Notes: a model not told the origin generated them from the sequence alone. Positions 33,030 to 47,139 are shown, counted from the first letter of the stretch. The stretch is 64,000 bases of DNA from Ischnura elegans (GCF_921293095.1 NC_060253.1:84515908-84579907); one strand, 5' to 3'. Numbers and translations are program-made.

Positions 33030-33190
33030 AGCATTTATGCGAGTCCTTTCCTGTTTGGGGGAAAACGAATTCCCATATCTATTCGTACGGCTCAAGATCT
33101 GTCCTAATTTATCACTTCGACCGGACCTGGAAATAAAGTGGGGCTCTCTCTTTGTCTCAAGCAAAAAATGTGAACACTTGGAAAAATCAA
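33030..33190 (-). pseudogene. Fragment of LINE family 3 (C-terminal/3' part)
   Basis: The minus strand shares the CCGGTCGAAGTGATAAATTA-type text and the FP-x-FSFPQ codons with the LINE ends at 47520 and 49710. It is too short for further assignment. Confidence 0.5.
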
Positions 33191-36100
33191 TAAATATTAT
33201 TCGCCTTAACGCTAATTCGGGCAAGGTGAGTCTCTTGGACTCATCGCATTACATTTTTGAGAATTTTATTATGTTATTGAAATGTCAGCATGTTGTAATT
33301 TTTTTACTTATTCTAATGGTATATTTCCTATAAATTAGAGTAATTCAAAATTTTTTTCGGAATCAAAGTAACTTAGAAATAATTTTTTTTCCCTGAATTC
33401 CCACAAATCCGGGCAAGGTGAGTCTGTTTGCACGAAATGTAAAAAGTTATGTGCATTTTACAATTATTTGGTTTGAATTGTCAAAATAATGTAAAATTAT
33501 CACTAGATACATGTAACGATAAATATTTGGTGTTTTATGTAGTGAAAACAGAAACAATTAGTCAAAAGAGTCCACTGTACTCGCTGTTTGACTATGTATG
33601 AAATTAATAAGTAGGTAATGTAAAAATTTTGTGAAACAATCAATAATAAATTTTATGTGGAATGATTCTTAGGTGCACAATATGTACAAATTGATGTGAA
33701 AAGTAATATTCTTCACTGTTTAATAGTTTAAATTAAAAGCAAAAGTTAAAAGCGTCCATTGGACTCACCTTGCCCGATTACGTCAGAAAAATATGTTGTC
33801 CGTATCAGGGTTAAGTTACCCTTCGGGAGATCGATTTCAAGCAATCTACCTTAGGATTATGAGAACAGAAGCTCATGCCTATGTCATTTTTTTACGCCAA
33901 ATTCCAATTTGGTCATGGAATTGCTCTTATGTTTCAGAGTAGACACGTATTATTTTTTATCAAATTAACCTGACCATGTCCATTTTTGCTACGCTTTGGT
34001 GGCAATATCAAAATACTCTGATGTAATTGACATGTAATTTTGGTGCCTAATGCTACACAAATTGCGTCGGAAATAATGTTGACCACCAATGCAGATTTTG
34101 CTCTAGTAAAATATACCCCTAAATTGTCCCTGAAGTTGTTCGGGCTTCCAATATTCTTGCCTTAATTGTGTATACTCGAATTTCCGCCGCAATAAAAAGC
34201 GCAATATTACTCATTTTCTACTGTGATCAGCATGGCATCTCAGTAGTAATAGTCGTTAGCATTCAAGGCGCAAAACTTCCCGCCATCATAATTCGTGTGA
34301 AGAGAAATAAGCATAAATCCTAAGATGAATGCCAATGTAAAACAGTGAGTCGTGGAGGCATTTTATTTCCTGACAATTTATCATCTTGTAGTTCATAAAT
34401 GGGTGTAAAATTACATAACCATCACTCCCACTTATTTGTATATAAACACAAAAATTGCCTTAAAAACAGCCGCCGGGATGAAATTCTAAATTAAAATCTG
34501 CAAGAAAAATTCTATATGGAAAAATGAACGGTTCTTCTATGATGTATCAGTCACATATTAAGTATTCGAGTTCAAGGCTCTTTTATATGAAATTGTTCCA
34601 CAGAAAAAGAATTGTTACTGATTACATAGTTACACCATATATGTGCAGGTTACTTAGAGGGGTTAGAATTTGGGGTTATCACTTCAGCCGTTGAAGGTGT
34701 TCGACCAAGAACAGCCGCACTAATTTTAAATGACACATTATAATGCTTGGAGAGTGATTTTGTAAATTCACGTGAATTAAGTGATTTAGGTTCATTATTA
34801 GATAGTCAGAAAAAACCCTGTATGCCTTGGACTTTGAAAAGTATTCGAGGCTCAAATCGCGGATTGCGGCGCTGGAGGCGCTGACGTCACTTGCCAATAT
34901 GTCCGACGCATCGAGGATAGCGTTCAAGGGGACTGCATGGAGGAGGCCCAATTCTATCTCACCGTAGGCTGATCTCTGTTGCCACTTCTCTTCGGTAGAA
35001 TTTTAATCGGTTTTCAAAAATGTCCGAGACGGTGCGATGACTGCAATGCAATCCAATTTTTTCCAATATTTTGCAGTATAAGTTTTTTGATTGCGAGGAA
35101 TAACAATGAATAGTTATGAATTTTATAAATAATATCACCGTTATTATAAACTTCCTCCTGCACCCCTTATTAGAACTTATTTTCCCGTGAAAAACAGATC
35201 ATTTTGTCCGTCAGCGACGCGAGTAGCGACTTCTGTAAACATTTAAATGCGCGGTCAGCGACAACAAATTACAAGGCCGACTTGAGGATTCTCTTTTTTA
35301 ATATTCGTTGTAGCGTTGTGAAGATAATGTAATGGTGTTATAGGATGTACCGTCGATCCTCTGCAAAAATGAAGTAGAAAATGTCAAAAAAAATATTTTT
35401 ATTGGTTTTAAGAAGGTATTTCGATACCTAGATGCAATGAAAAATACCAATAAAGATTCAGGAAGCTATGAATTATAAATGAAATATCCACTGCTAACTC
35501 ACTGCGATTACTCAAAGGGGTCTTTATAGCCGTAAACGCGCTACCCCGATAAAAACACAATTCTTAGCCGGCTGGAAAAGAAAAAAATGTAATGCGTAGG
35601 TTATCTTGAACGCCTTCAACCTACAAACCTTCGTCACAGAAAATTATGAATTGTAGCAATGAGTGAAAACTGAAAGTCCATATACATGAATATGAATACA
35701 TAAAGTGTATTACTTACGACGTTATAATAGAGTAACACCAACAAAATAACTAGAGAAATCAGAGAAAAACCTACAATGCTAAAGATTTCTCAACTTGGTC
35801 AACACCGGTAATTGCTTGTTTTTCTTCACTTATTCTCCACTTGGCACTTGCCTCGCAGTTACGATCCCTATGATCCCTAGTTACACCAAAAGAAAACTTT
35901 CACGTTTCATACTTAAAATAAGTTTCGCACTGAAGTTTGAGTGTACAATTTTTCAACTCGGATTGAAATAAAATACTGGACTTTAATAATTGTGCTTTTA
36001 CCTCTCAAAAAATGAGATACAACCAACTATCGTGTATAGCGCGTACTCAGCAAAACAGTTCAAAAATTTGCATGCTGTGCAATAATGAACAAGGAAGAGT

Positions 36101-36448
36101 AAAGGGCTCGCCAACAAAGTTAATAGAAATACATCTGTCAATGGCAATGCGGGCCCAGTCTTCAAGGAAGCGATACGAAACAGTTAAATATTTAAAAATT
36201 GACTTGTACAGAAAACTTCACCGCTTGAGCATAATAATGGACAAAATACATACAGCATACACATTTTATTTATCACGTAAGCATAATTTCTCAATATATA
36301 CCTTATATTGAGAAATAATATAACTTATAAATAGATACTACTAGATAGAAATGCGTACTTACGTTCGATTTCCATGATTGACATTGGTTTGGATTTCTCA
36401 GTTTAGGAAGACTGAATAAAGACGTGGAGTTCCCCAGTTGCAAAAATT
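33191..36448. other. AT-rich stretch without a recognised gene
   Basis: Includes twice the text GGGCAAGGTGAGTC (about 33220 and 33412), once more inverted near 33760, suggesting an old repeat. An open stretch at 34951-34679 (minus) and one at 36012-36311 show no family signature. Confidence 0.4.
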
Positions 36449-36679
36449 ATGGATTTAGTCAGAAAGAAAACAAGAGCGCAAGGAAAATATTCCGTGCCCA
36501 AAGATGTACGAATGACAGGCCTAGGAGTCCATTGGCCAGTTCATGACGCAGAAAGGGGTCTTTGTGAGCTGTGTAGTCTTAATAAAAGACAATCTAAGCC
36601 GTATACAAAGTGTTCTCACTGTGTTGTATACTTGTGTCTTAATTCCACAAGAAATCGTTTTCAAGATTACCATACGTAA
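36449..36679 (+). pseudogene. piggyBac transposase C-terminal cysteine-rich domain, isolated
   Basis: The translation contains HWPVHDAERGLCELC, TKCSHCVVYLC and RFQDYHT. This is the C-terminal zinc-binding domain of piggyBac transposases (C-x2-C, C-x2-C-x4-C, then C/H). The usual Cys before FQ-x-YH is Arg here. The catalytic DDD core is not found upstream, so only the DNA-binding tail survives. Whether the ATG is a real start is unknown. Confidence 0.7.
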
Positions 36680-37082
36680 CTACATCTAATAATTCTAATT
36701 TTACTCAATTTTGTATGAGAATTAAAAAAAAACGGAAAATTATTGTTTATCACTATATTTTATATTGAAAGAAAAATTGCTGAAATCATAAAAGTGTGTT
36801 CTAATAAGATTTATGAGTAAAAACTCAAAAATATAGAGTTTAAAAAAAATAAATATCACTGGTTTATCTAATTTTGGGAACATTAGATGAGAGAGAAAAA
36901 AGTGCTCTAAGGTCCCAGCGGTACATTTCTGTCCATTATTTAAAAAATTGCGTAAAAGAATATGTGAGCATATAAAATGAGATTCTTGAATACTACCGGT
37001 CCTACGAAGAGTAAGAAGTCACGTGTAATGAATGCCAGCGAAATAACTTGAAATTAAAGAAAGGTGGGACTGAAAGGGTTAA

Positions 37083-37554
37083 GCCTGAATTAAACGATCA
37101 TTTTAACCGTCATTGCCGTGTGATCACTATCGCGACCACTCGAGTGATCACTGGCAAATGATCGTCGCCGGCAATTGTTTTCCGCGATCACTCTAATGAT
37201 GAGGATTCCCATCACTTGTTTTCATCACTGGTCGTCTGGTCGCTTTTTCCCGTTTTTTAAAACCGTCACGGAAACACCATATCAGTTAATCAGAACGCAT
37301 TCCCGTATGGAGCGATTGCAGCGCAACGTTTGACAATCGTGGGAACGACATAGATAAACAAACCCGCTTTTATATTTTCTAAGTGACCAATGACAATGAG
37401 CTGTAATATCGAAAGTTATGCGAAAGGTGACGGCGGGAGGGACCGTGTGATTCAGAAAAATGATCACTTGAGCGATCACTTTTCCGGTCGCGAAAAGCGA
37501 TCCCTCTTGTTATGACTTTTCGCGACGAAAGAAAATAATTGTGTGATTCAGGAT
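37083..37554. mobile_element. PIF-like MITE of about 470 bp
   Basis: Ends GCCTGAATTAAACGATCATT and, inverted, ATCCTGAATCACACAATTAT form imperfect terminal repeats. TTA lies next to each end. The interior is dense in GATCACT and AGTGATC motifs, which gives strong self-pairing. A fragment of the same family lies at 15640-15810. Confidence 0.5.
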
Positions 37555-38084
37555 TTATAATAACTATAGTTTACCCGTTGCCATGCGGCCGTAGCAACCG
37601 AATGAATTACCTTTCTGCCTGCCATGCATAATAAAATTCTGCTATCGTAACACTCCCTTTGCAACTCGATGGCAATTGATTTCTTTTCAATTTTTATCTC
37701 ATATTTATTGAATAATATTATGTAAAAATCACGATACGATTCCGTCCGATTATATTACTTTTCCCTAATTGATTAAAAAATATTAATGAGAAAAATCAAC
37801 AAATTTCCATTCTTGATAATTAATTCTTCCACGTTTGCTTTCTCCAAAATAGGAATTTTAAAAACCTAATTCAATTTTCAGTAAATGTTTCAATCAGATG
37901 AATGTTTAAAAAATGTAATCGAGATGATCAGTGTGTTTCACTCTTAGTTTAAATTCGACCGTTCATTTCGGTGTCTATGTCTACGAGACAAACTCATCTC
38001 TCACTTTGCCACTAATTACTACGCGCAGTTCCATACAGACTTGTGAATTACATTGTTATGGAGTAATGTATCAACAGGAATAAA

Positions 38085-38840
38085 ATTGGGACCATCTCAA
38101 TACTTGATTACAATGCTGTTTGCTGACGATCAGGCTATAATACAAGATAAAGAGGACAAACTCGAGATGGCAGTACACAGACTATACCAGTAGAGCTAAC
38201 TATATAACCTAAGAATTTCAAAACAAAAAAATAGACTATGGCATTTATAGGAAGCAACCCGATATGAACAAATCGAGGATCAAGTGTCGCACTTTCAGTA
38301 CTTAGGATGCGATAAAACATATGACGAGGAAAAAGATATTATAAATAAGGTCAGCACTTTCCAGAGAATATGTAACACAATCATAAGAACTCTTAAAAAA
38401 CAAAATAAGAAAAGAAAACACAAAAAAATTATAAAGTGATGGCAGTCGCTACTGTACTCACGGATCAAATTCTTGGGTACCAAATAAGAATGAACTAAGG
38501 CAGATAGAATCACCGGAAATGAAATTTTTAAGATCAGTGAAAGGCTACCCAACATCGGATAAAATAAGAAACACTCGAAAAAGAGATGAACTGGGTTAAC
38601 AGGCAGTCACTGACAAACTACAAGACTACAAACATATATGGAAGGAACATATACTTCGAATACCAATGGAAATAATTCCAAAACAAGCAATGAACTATCA
38701 ACCATTTGGCAAGAGAAGTATAGGAAGACCAAGAAAAACGTGGTAATAAGGAGTAAGAACAGGCTTAGTTGCCTAATCCTGGAAGGAAGACGGAAAAGAT
38801 GGAGTTCAAACATCTGGATAGCCGACCTAATATATTAGAA
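38085..38840 (+). pseudogene. Decayed RTE-like LINE reverse transcriptase fragment
   Basis: The frame begins MLFADDQAIIQDKEDKLEMA (the catalytic ADD box) and continues through QVSHFQYLG, FQRICNTIIRTL and, near the end, GRRKRWSS. Several stops and shifts interrupt it. The FADDQ-x-I box and the later YLG and RTLK blocks are typical of an endonuclease/reverse-transcriptase LINE lineage common in arthropods. Confidence 0.65.
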
Positions 38841-39061
38841 AACCCAATTCATGATTTCATTTTTTGTCTTTTGTCCGCCTAAAGTGAGGTTTGGCCCCAC
38901 TGTGCAACGCCGAGTGGCCTACTAATTTTTACTAATTTTGAAATTGAAATATCTTCTCTTTTTTTACGAATATATCGGTTGTCATAGACTTTCACCCAAA
39001 ATTTTCATTTCCCTTTACTATTTTCAGCAACTTTAAGAATATACTTAACAAATTTAAGAAT

Positions 39062-39215
39062 ATACTGACACCTTTCGAGATATTGCACTTTTGACATTTC
39101 TGAATTTTTTAGGAACACTAAAAACGTCATAAACGCTCACCGCAAAAAAAGACATTAACTACAATGCACAATCGAATTCACTGCCATGTTTAAAAATAGC
39201 GGCAAATGTACTTGG
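39062..39215 (+). repeat. Interspersed repeat, partner of 47140-47285
   Basis: CACCTTTCGAGATATTGCAC through AAACG, then AAGACATT and GAATTCACTGCCAT, matches the reverse complement of 47140-47285 over about 145 nt. No coding capacity was recognised. Confidence 0.55.
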
Positions 39216-42200
39216 TTTGGAAACCAAAGTTGCCTTCAGTTAAGTCGATCCCTAATAATAATTATTAACATGAAATTTAGAAGTATACGTCTGAAAGCCG
39301 ATTGAAGCTTTGATTGAAATCTTTGAAACTGGTTTTTTTAATTGGCAATGCTACCATCATGGGGAGGAAGAATATGAAGAAGGTGGAGATGAACCTGTCT
39401 GTGGACCGCTAAGTGTTTCTTCATGCCACGATCTCAGCCAGGCTAAGGCACTTTCTCCATTCTCTTACTTTCATGTTATTATCACGGATGGGCTTAACTG
39501 AAAAATTTTAGACACCGTATCAAGTACCTACGTATATTCCCTTAAGCTTTATTCAAATCAACTTATCTTAGCGTATCTGTGTATATGCGCGCGATACGAG
39601 AGCATTATTTGTGGACTGTATTTTGTATATGCACAGGGAGTCCCACACTAATCAACTCAACACTCACCTGAATGTCAGGCTACCGTCGATGGCTTCCTCT
39701 TGCAACGACGGGACGAGACCCTTCCTACACGACGACGCATCCACAACTCCACTTTCACGGCCAACAGCCACGAAAACAATGACTCAAAACAATTACACTC
39801 TCGCCCACACGAAGTACAACAAATAACAAACCCAGAGTCCTCTATATTGCCATATAATAAACGAGTCGATAGGTGCTTGATTTCATATAGCGGGTTCGAG
39901 AGGGGGGTGGGAACATGTTTGTGTCACGCGTGTTCGAGTATTGGGTCCATAAGTTGCTTAAAAAGGGAAAGAAAACACTTACAATATCCTTTTAATAGAT
40001 GAAATAGACGGTGGATACGCTATTTCGCTCTCAACAATACTTAACGTCGTCTTAGTAACCACGATGATATAAGCGTTAAGACCGTTTTGAATAGAATACT
40101 TACGTAATGGAGAGAAATATAAAATTAACGACGGAAGCACTTGTGAAATATTGCCGATTTTTCGAATTTTGACCCTTGTCCTAGAATTGTAGCTTTTCTC
40201 TTTCTGGTTATGAATATTTGAACCCAGCATACTTAAAAAATATAACAGCTTTTTTTTACTATCGGACTGAGACCAATTCAATGCACCAATACCCAGCCGA
40301 TCAAGTTAACTTCGAAAACAGAAATCCAAAAAGCACGGATCTATTAAATGTTACCACCTTTCAACCGAGAGAAGCTCAAACGCTCTGTCCTCAAAAATCC
40401 AGCATTCGCATATTCCTTGAGGTTTATTTATAAAAATTCGACAAATCATACACATCATAACTGTTCATCTATTCTTAAATATATGAGCGCGGAATAATGT
40501 GAAAGATAGCTATCGCCTGGCCTGTAAATTATTTTCACACACAGCCATAAAATTAGCTATTCTAAAACCTGCTCTTATTTGTGAGGTGGGAGATGGCAAT
40601 ATGAACGCGAAATATCGGCACTCGAAAGTATCACCATGCACGAAAGTTTTTTTATTAACAATGCACATGAAAATAGATATTCTAAAATACATTTTTATTA
40701 TCACTGTATAGATGGCGCAACCAACGCAAATCAGCGTAACACGGCTTTCATAACAGGTCGCGCAAGATTTTTTCATAATCATTATACATATTCACAGCAA
40801 ATTATCTTCGCCGAATTAACTCAATTTTTGGTTATGGCATTCATTTGTCGTGACGCCTTAAGCGAGCTTTATTAGATATCTATTCCCGACTACTTGAATC
40901 CCATATAATGTAAAACATTCTTAAACGATGTGTGTGGATGACGTGACGTGAGGGTGTAAACGTACGTAAGGGACGTAAACGACATGAGGGTGTAGTCTCC
41001 GTAACCCCAAATTTCAGCGTTGGTAAAGAAGTATGCGAAAGGCATAACATATAGGCCCTACGTATGCTAGAAAACGTAAGTAAATATTTTAATAGCATAC
41101 TATCCGTTATTTCGTGTGGTTAAATAACCACGGGAAAAAGCAACCCTGCATGGTATATAATGGTCAGTATTACCGGTTACAATGATTGAAATTATTCCGC
41201 ACATTAGGCAATCAATACTGCGGCTGAAATGATTTGATGAAAGAATGGGTAAGGATGCGCCTTGAATATTTAATTTTTCGTATTTCAATGATGCATAATG
41301 TAGTATGTAATTTTGGAAAGGAGATATATTATCAAAGGGAAATTCAAACTGTTAAAAACATTCAAATATAAAAAATACATAAATACAGTTAAGCATTTTG
41401 AAATGGTGTAATGCATGCAAACGTCATTAAAAGTAAAAAAATAAGCCAATGTTTAAACCAAAATAATGAATTGGTTACGCTTAAGGAGGAACCATCATTT
41501 CAAACATGCCCGAAAACCTCCCCTTATTTTGACATATGTTGTTGCTCATTATTTTTTCTATCGAATAGTGAAAAAATATTACTATGTCACCGGCCATTTA
41601 AGAAAGATTTATGGATTTGAAAATGACGGATTTCCACCTTGAAATACATTGTCCTTATGGGAGAATTATGTCCTTCCCTTGTAAAACATTTTTTATCTCA
41701 AATTTGGCCCGAAATATATCGTTGAAAAATTAGCACAGCATAGAATAGACATCGATGCTTAATATATATATTTTTTTAGAAGGGGTTACCGATATGTTAG
41801 CGCCAGTATTTAAGTTTAAAGAACATACTTCCGGTTTTCTGCAGAGCGAGCAGCCATTATGCGGCGGAGGTAGTGGCAACGTTGCAAATATACGGAGGTT
41901 AAATATGAAGAGCGATATTGCACCTGTCAACCGCTGCATAATTCCAGTGAATTGGATTTTTCGGAGTCATTTTTATACGTATTCATTAAACGAATATTCA
42001 GTTCATCTCGAAACGTGCTATACACAGAATTATGAAATTTATCAGTGCTGGTTGTTAAAGTAATTCCTATATGCGACTACATTTTATTAAACATGCGAAT
42101 AATCATGACCGGAATTCAATACATCCCTTGAAATTATCGGCGTATCGCTTCAAAAGCGAAAATGATAGAATATAATGAGACTGGCGATAGTTTATCTGTT

Positions 42201-45200
42201 CTTCTGAATACTACTTCAAATTTTTTTACGTTTATTTCGAAAAATATGCATCGTTTCAAACTTGTAGAAAATACTTATTTAAATAGAAGTTCTATGCGTA
42301 AAGTAGAAAATCTAGCGCATTATGTATTTAATCATCAGTTTAATTGATATTAAATGTCTAGAATAAGGTGTACAGGTAAATTAATGTACCACGAGACAAG
42401 CATATTGTTGTTGGGCACCGGCCATGTAGTATTTGGAAATACAACTTCGCGAACGTACTAATTAATCGAATATTCACCCATGTAATTCTTAGAAAGTATA
42501 AAATAAAATAGACAAGAGTACTTCCTTTTTCACTGACCAAACCATTTACTTTGATACGTTTTCCTAAGGTCCAATTAGCATAATTTGAAAAAACAACAGT
42601 AAATACATTTATCTATTCATGAAGTCATTGCAGGAGGATAAAAATTAGGATGCATTCCTGAACAATCGATGGCAGCTGACACAAGTGAGTCCGTAGAAGT
42701 TGCAATGCCAGCCTTCCAAATTTACTGAAACTTCGGCACTAGGAACAAGTATTATTTAATTATCCTGATACTAATGATTCGAATTACATTTGGGTTAAAA
42801 CTGACACATTAGTTTCTAATTTTCACTAATCAACTCCTTATTAATAGTATGGATGAGGATATTGAATGGAAAATCTACAAAGAAATAAACATTAAAGAGC
42901 TTTGTGTCAGTCATTCGACAGGGACTTTAATCTTCATAAATCAAGACATAAACATTGATTATTTAAACAATGATGGACACTTTATGTTGGGAAATATTGC
43001 AAAAATTCCTTAATAAATTAAAAAAGCACGTAAACGATTCGGTATCCTTCAACAGATGCACTCGTTGAAATCGCTTAGATGGAATTGATGGATTCACTTT
43101 CGGCCACATTTCGTTTCCTCAAATAATCCAAGCTCTTACCTTTACCTTCAGACACAAAATTGCCTTTAAATCGGCATAATGACGCCATCACTTCAGCCCA
43201 AAGGTATATTTAATAACTTAAGGCTAAGTAAAAGGGATAATAAAACGAGTAATATTGTCACAATGCAACATAAATCTACGAGGTAACGTAAACAAACAAA
43301 GGTGCTCAACCGCTGTGAAACTACGATATGTTGGCAGCGTTGTCAAGTTGGTGGTCAGCAATTATAAATAAACCATTTTTCCAAATTAGGTTGAAATTAA
43401 CAGAGCAAAAGGTCTCATTAGTTAAGTTCATTTTATTCATCACAAATGATGTAGTTATATAGCTTTACTGTATTTCCAGAGAAAGTACTTAAATTCTTCC
43501 GATACCTAAGAGTCAATATAACAGCCATTCTTCATATCACTAGATTATTCCATTTTATGTAAAATTCATGCATTGTACAGCTATTTTGATTGATTTAGCA
43601 TTACTTTTAATTTTTATGAATGACTAATTGAGCGATTTTAACTCGTTGTTATCGAGTTTATCTAACTAATGAAAGCAGTATTTCGAAGCGCAGGTTCCTC
43701 CTTAAGCGTAATTACGTGTAGTAGAGTTGGTTTACCAGACATCAACAATCACTTCGAGCCTTAGCAACCACTTCGAAATCCTGAATGAAATCGTGCGTAA
43801 AAACGATATGAGTGTATCGCCATTTACTTTACATTGAAATTAAATATTCGATATAAAATAAAAACTATGGTTGCCATGGAGCCCTAATTATAAAGAAACA
43901 TTTATATTGCCAGTCAAATACTACCCTGTAAATTACGGACAGGTACGGTCAATAGCAAAGGAGAAAATGAGACCTATCGATATAAATTCATATCGATATA
44001 TTTTCAATAGGAATCGTTATCTATAAAAATTATTTACATGTGTGCATAGAGCTTTTCTTTCTCACAAAATTATTAAAATTTTTATCCCCGTAACTATATA
44101 AATAACTCAGAAAAAGGGATATATCGAATGCACACTTCCATCGATAATAACATCGGTTCTAATCATCAAATCGGCCTGTGTTAACTTTTATCGGATAAAA
44201 CACATTAGAAGTTGTATTGTGTATAATTTTCATGTTCAAAACTTGATTAACAAAAAAGTTATTAGCGATTAAAGCGTAACTAAGGAGATTAGTATCGATA
44301 TAACTCGCACATGAATCGATCGAGCGGAATGGCCATCATTTCAAAAGTTGACCTTTTGGATTAAAGTATTACCCTAAAAATTTCATTAATCTAGCTTGAA
44401 CGGTTGCTAAGATATTCAAGGTTGTATGCCCCACAAAAAAATGGCGACAATGATTTTTCGCGCGCAGGATATTTTTCGGAATTTTATTATGAATTAACAA
44501 AGATGGTTACAGGAAAAGTAAGGTAGATCGTGAGGATACGAAGTTCATTCTACGGTTTTTCTAGGAGATTCCAAATTTTCATATGACACATGTCTCAAGG
44601 CCGAAATCCGAATTTGAAAATTCGCCCTTCACGACAATGTTAAATCGAAATCGTTTATTCCTCGGAATTTTTTCGACATATGAAAATTCCAAGATAGCCA
44701 AAAAAATCATCCGAAAAATCCTACACCTTATATGTCAAGGAATTTGTCCTACGTTTATTGCAAGTTGGTCAAAAAAATTCCTAAACTTTTTCCATAAGAA
44801 AAGCATTGAAAGCGTTCAAACTAAAATAAAAAATACTAAATATCAATTCGTCGCAATGGCAACCATACCAAAAAATTGACAAAAAAATCTTCTTTATGTC
44901 CATTGAATATCATGTTCATCGGACGTTTAAAAGTACAAAATAAAAGCGAAAAAGTTTTAGTCCCATAAGGCTCCCATGTTACTTCAAGTCGATATATCTC
45001 GAAAACCAATCGACTTTTTCAAGTTTTCAGAATTTTTCTCCCGATGAATTTTTTTCTACTTTTACGTTCAATAAGCCAAATACCCACGGCTATCACAGTT
45101 TGGGCTGCGAAATTGTATCAATGAGTCAGTCAGTGAGTGAAATTGCCATCTTATATTAGCTTAAAGAGTGTAGTGTTGAGAGAGCAATCTAGAGGGCCAT

Positions 45201-45359
45201 GAACAAACTAAGCGAGTGGCGATTATAGTATAGGAGACTCCCTATGCCACGAGCAGTGCATTTGATACTCAAAGGGAACGTCTTCTTGCCTTCTATAGCA
45301 TTAAACGTGATAACTTTCCTCTTTTCTCTGCAAGTACATTAAGGTTTCATTAGTTTAGG
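39216..45359. other. Long AT-rich stretch, no gene recognised
   Basis: Short open stretches (for example 39700-40002, 41755-42063, 44583-44879) have no family signature, no codon pattern and no matching splice partners. Around 45174-45195 the text GTTGAGAGAGCAATCTAGAG resembles 6604-6629, another trace of a shared repeat. Confidence 0.4.
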
Positions 45360-46720
45360 TAGGTTTACGATTTGGTGAGGACTTTTCTGTCATAGCACAG
45401 GATAGGAGAAGGATTTTAAGACGATTTTGATGAATATGAGTCGGAAAATTGGTAGATATCAGCTGAAAATCAGCACAGTTAGTATGCAATTGCAGAGAAG
45501 AAGTCAAGGCTCAATTGGAAAAAAAATAAAACGGAATAAGTGAATGAATTCTACTATTTGGTTAGCAAAATAACGGGCGATTGGAGGAGAAAGAAAGATA
45601 TTCAGCTTAACAGCCCAGGATATGACAGCATTCCACCAAAAATAAGATCTAATACAAGCGGGAATTTCAAGCATTGAAGTAATGAAACTTTTTATCAGAA
45701 CTTACCTTTGGCACACGCTTCCGTACGGGAGTGAGGCATGAATAATGATAGCGGTGGATAATTTACAGATGGATTAATGTAGAATGAGGTGCCACAGAAA
45801 AATCATGAGGATCAAACGCATGAGTAATAAGGGATTCCTATGACCTATGTTGCCCCGCTCATCGAACCGCCAAGTGTCATCACTCTGTCCTGATCAAATC
45901 TACGAAATAATGGAATCCCTCCCTTTTGACCTGAACAATATTTTCAGTACGCAAACATTCAAAACAAAAGTTTATTCTTTCCTTCTACATAAAAGCATAA
46001 TTCAATAGTTCTGTACAAACAAAAAATGACCTTGTGACTCTTTTGTTTAGCATTTGTTATTGGTCTCAGATTATACCGAAAAGAATCAGCGGCGATAACT
46101 TTCCCATGTTTTGTTATTAGTTTATTATACATTAAAATTTCTTAAATTGTATTCATTTACAAAGGTGTTATAAATGTTTTCTTTCTTCAGTAATCCAGTA
46201 AAGTTTCTGTATTTGGTTTGCTCACAATAGAATAATTATGTCACTTAGTCACTGTTTTATTCCCTTAGGTTTATTGTATACGTGACATATTCCGATTGTA
46301 TGCTTATATTTAACTTCCAATGCTTTTCTTGTATTATTTCACATACACTTTTAAATTATGTTTATTCTGTAGAACCTTAAACACACAACTATTATTATAT
46401 TGGTGCTCTTAGGGGTATTGTACCCCGAGCCTATAAATATTATTATTATTATGAAGAGTAATATAGAGGAGTGGCTCCGTGATAATCTTGATAGCAAGAA
46501 GAAACAAAATACGGACGGCCTAATAAAGACAGTGAGACGTGATGGCCTGATGAAGGCAATCGTCGAGGGACAAGTAATTGGCAATAACAAAAAAGGGAAG
46601 CAGGTAAAAAAAGGATGTGAAAGAAAATAGATATGCAGGTGTGAAACGATAACCTGAAAAGGGTGCGCAGAAAACAGAATGGTTGCATCAAACCTATCTT
46701 AGGATTACTGACTATTGGTG
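45360..46720 (+). pseudogene. RTE-like LINE remnant interrupted by another LINE insertion
   Basis: The first part (45360-45840) retains scattered reverse-transcriptase C-terminal text (KITGDWR, then a decayed block up to KNHEDQTHE). The second part (46455-46720) continues with NIEEWLRDNLDS and VRRDGLMKAIVEGQVIG, which resembles the final block of such LINEs. The stretch between is a separate inserted LINE 3' end. Many stops; long dead. Confidence 0.45.
45841..46452 (+). mobile_element. Inserted LINE 3' end with stem-loop and (ATT)n tail
   Basis: It ends its coding part with TFKTKVYSFLLHKSIIQ and a stop, similar to the last residues of the LINE at 23353-25965. It closes with a hairpin (46405-46430: GCTC, GGGGTA loop TACCCC, GAGC) and an ATT-repeat tail. 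Its left border is approximate. Confidence 0.6.
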
Positions 46721-47139
46721 AATATGATGTTGGGCTATATCCCATTACTTACATGATCGGCGCATTGCGACACAGTCGGGGATCGGTTGGTTTAAATTCC
46801 TCTAGTTCACTCCAGCTGCAGTCAACGAAGAGAGACCACTGAGGCCAAACAATATTTGCCCATGCCCAACCAATAGTCGTGCAATATCAATTAATATGTG
46901 TCAATTTAACGATGCCAAAGGGCATTTCTTTCTTTCATGATAGCACGGGTCAGTGGAAACATCTCTTTCACGAAATCCGATTCCTCCGAGCATTTTGGGT
47001 GGATTTTGATGGATTATGTTTTGAAATAATCAGTTTTGTTAGCCGAAACAAGTCCAAGGTGTCGTTTTCATGCCTGAAAGACGCTTTGAAAGCGATATAA
47101 TGAAGCTAAATTTCCTCACCAGCGTCCAGAAGTACCAAA
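46721..47139. other. Non-coding stretch, nothing recognised
   Basis: An open stretch at 46879-47100 has no family signature. Confidence 0.4.
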
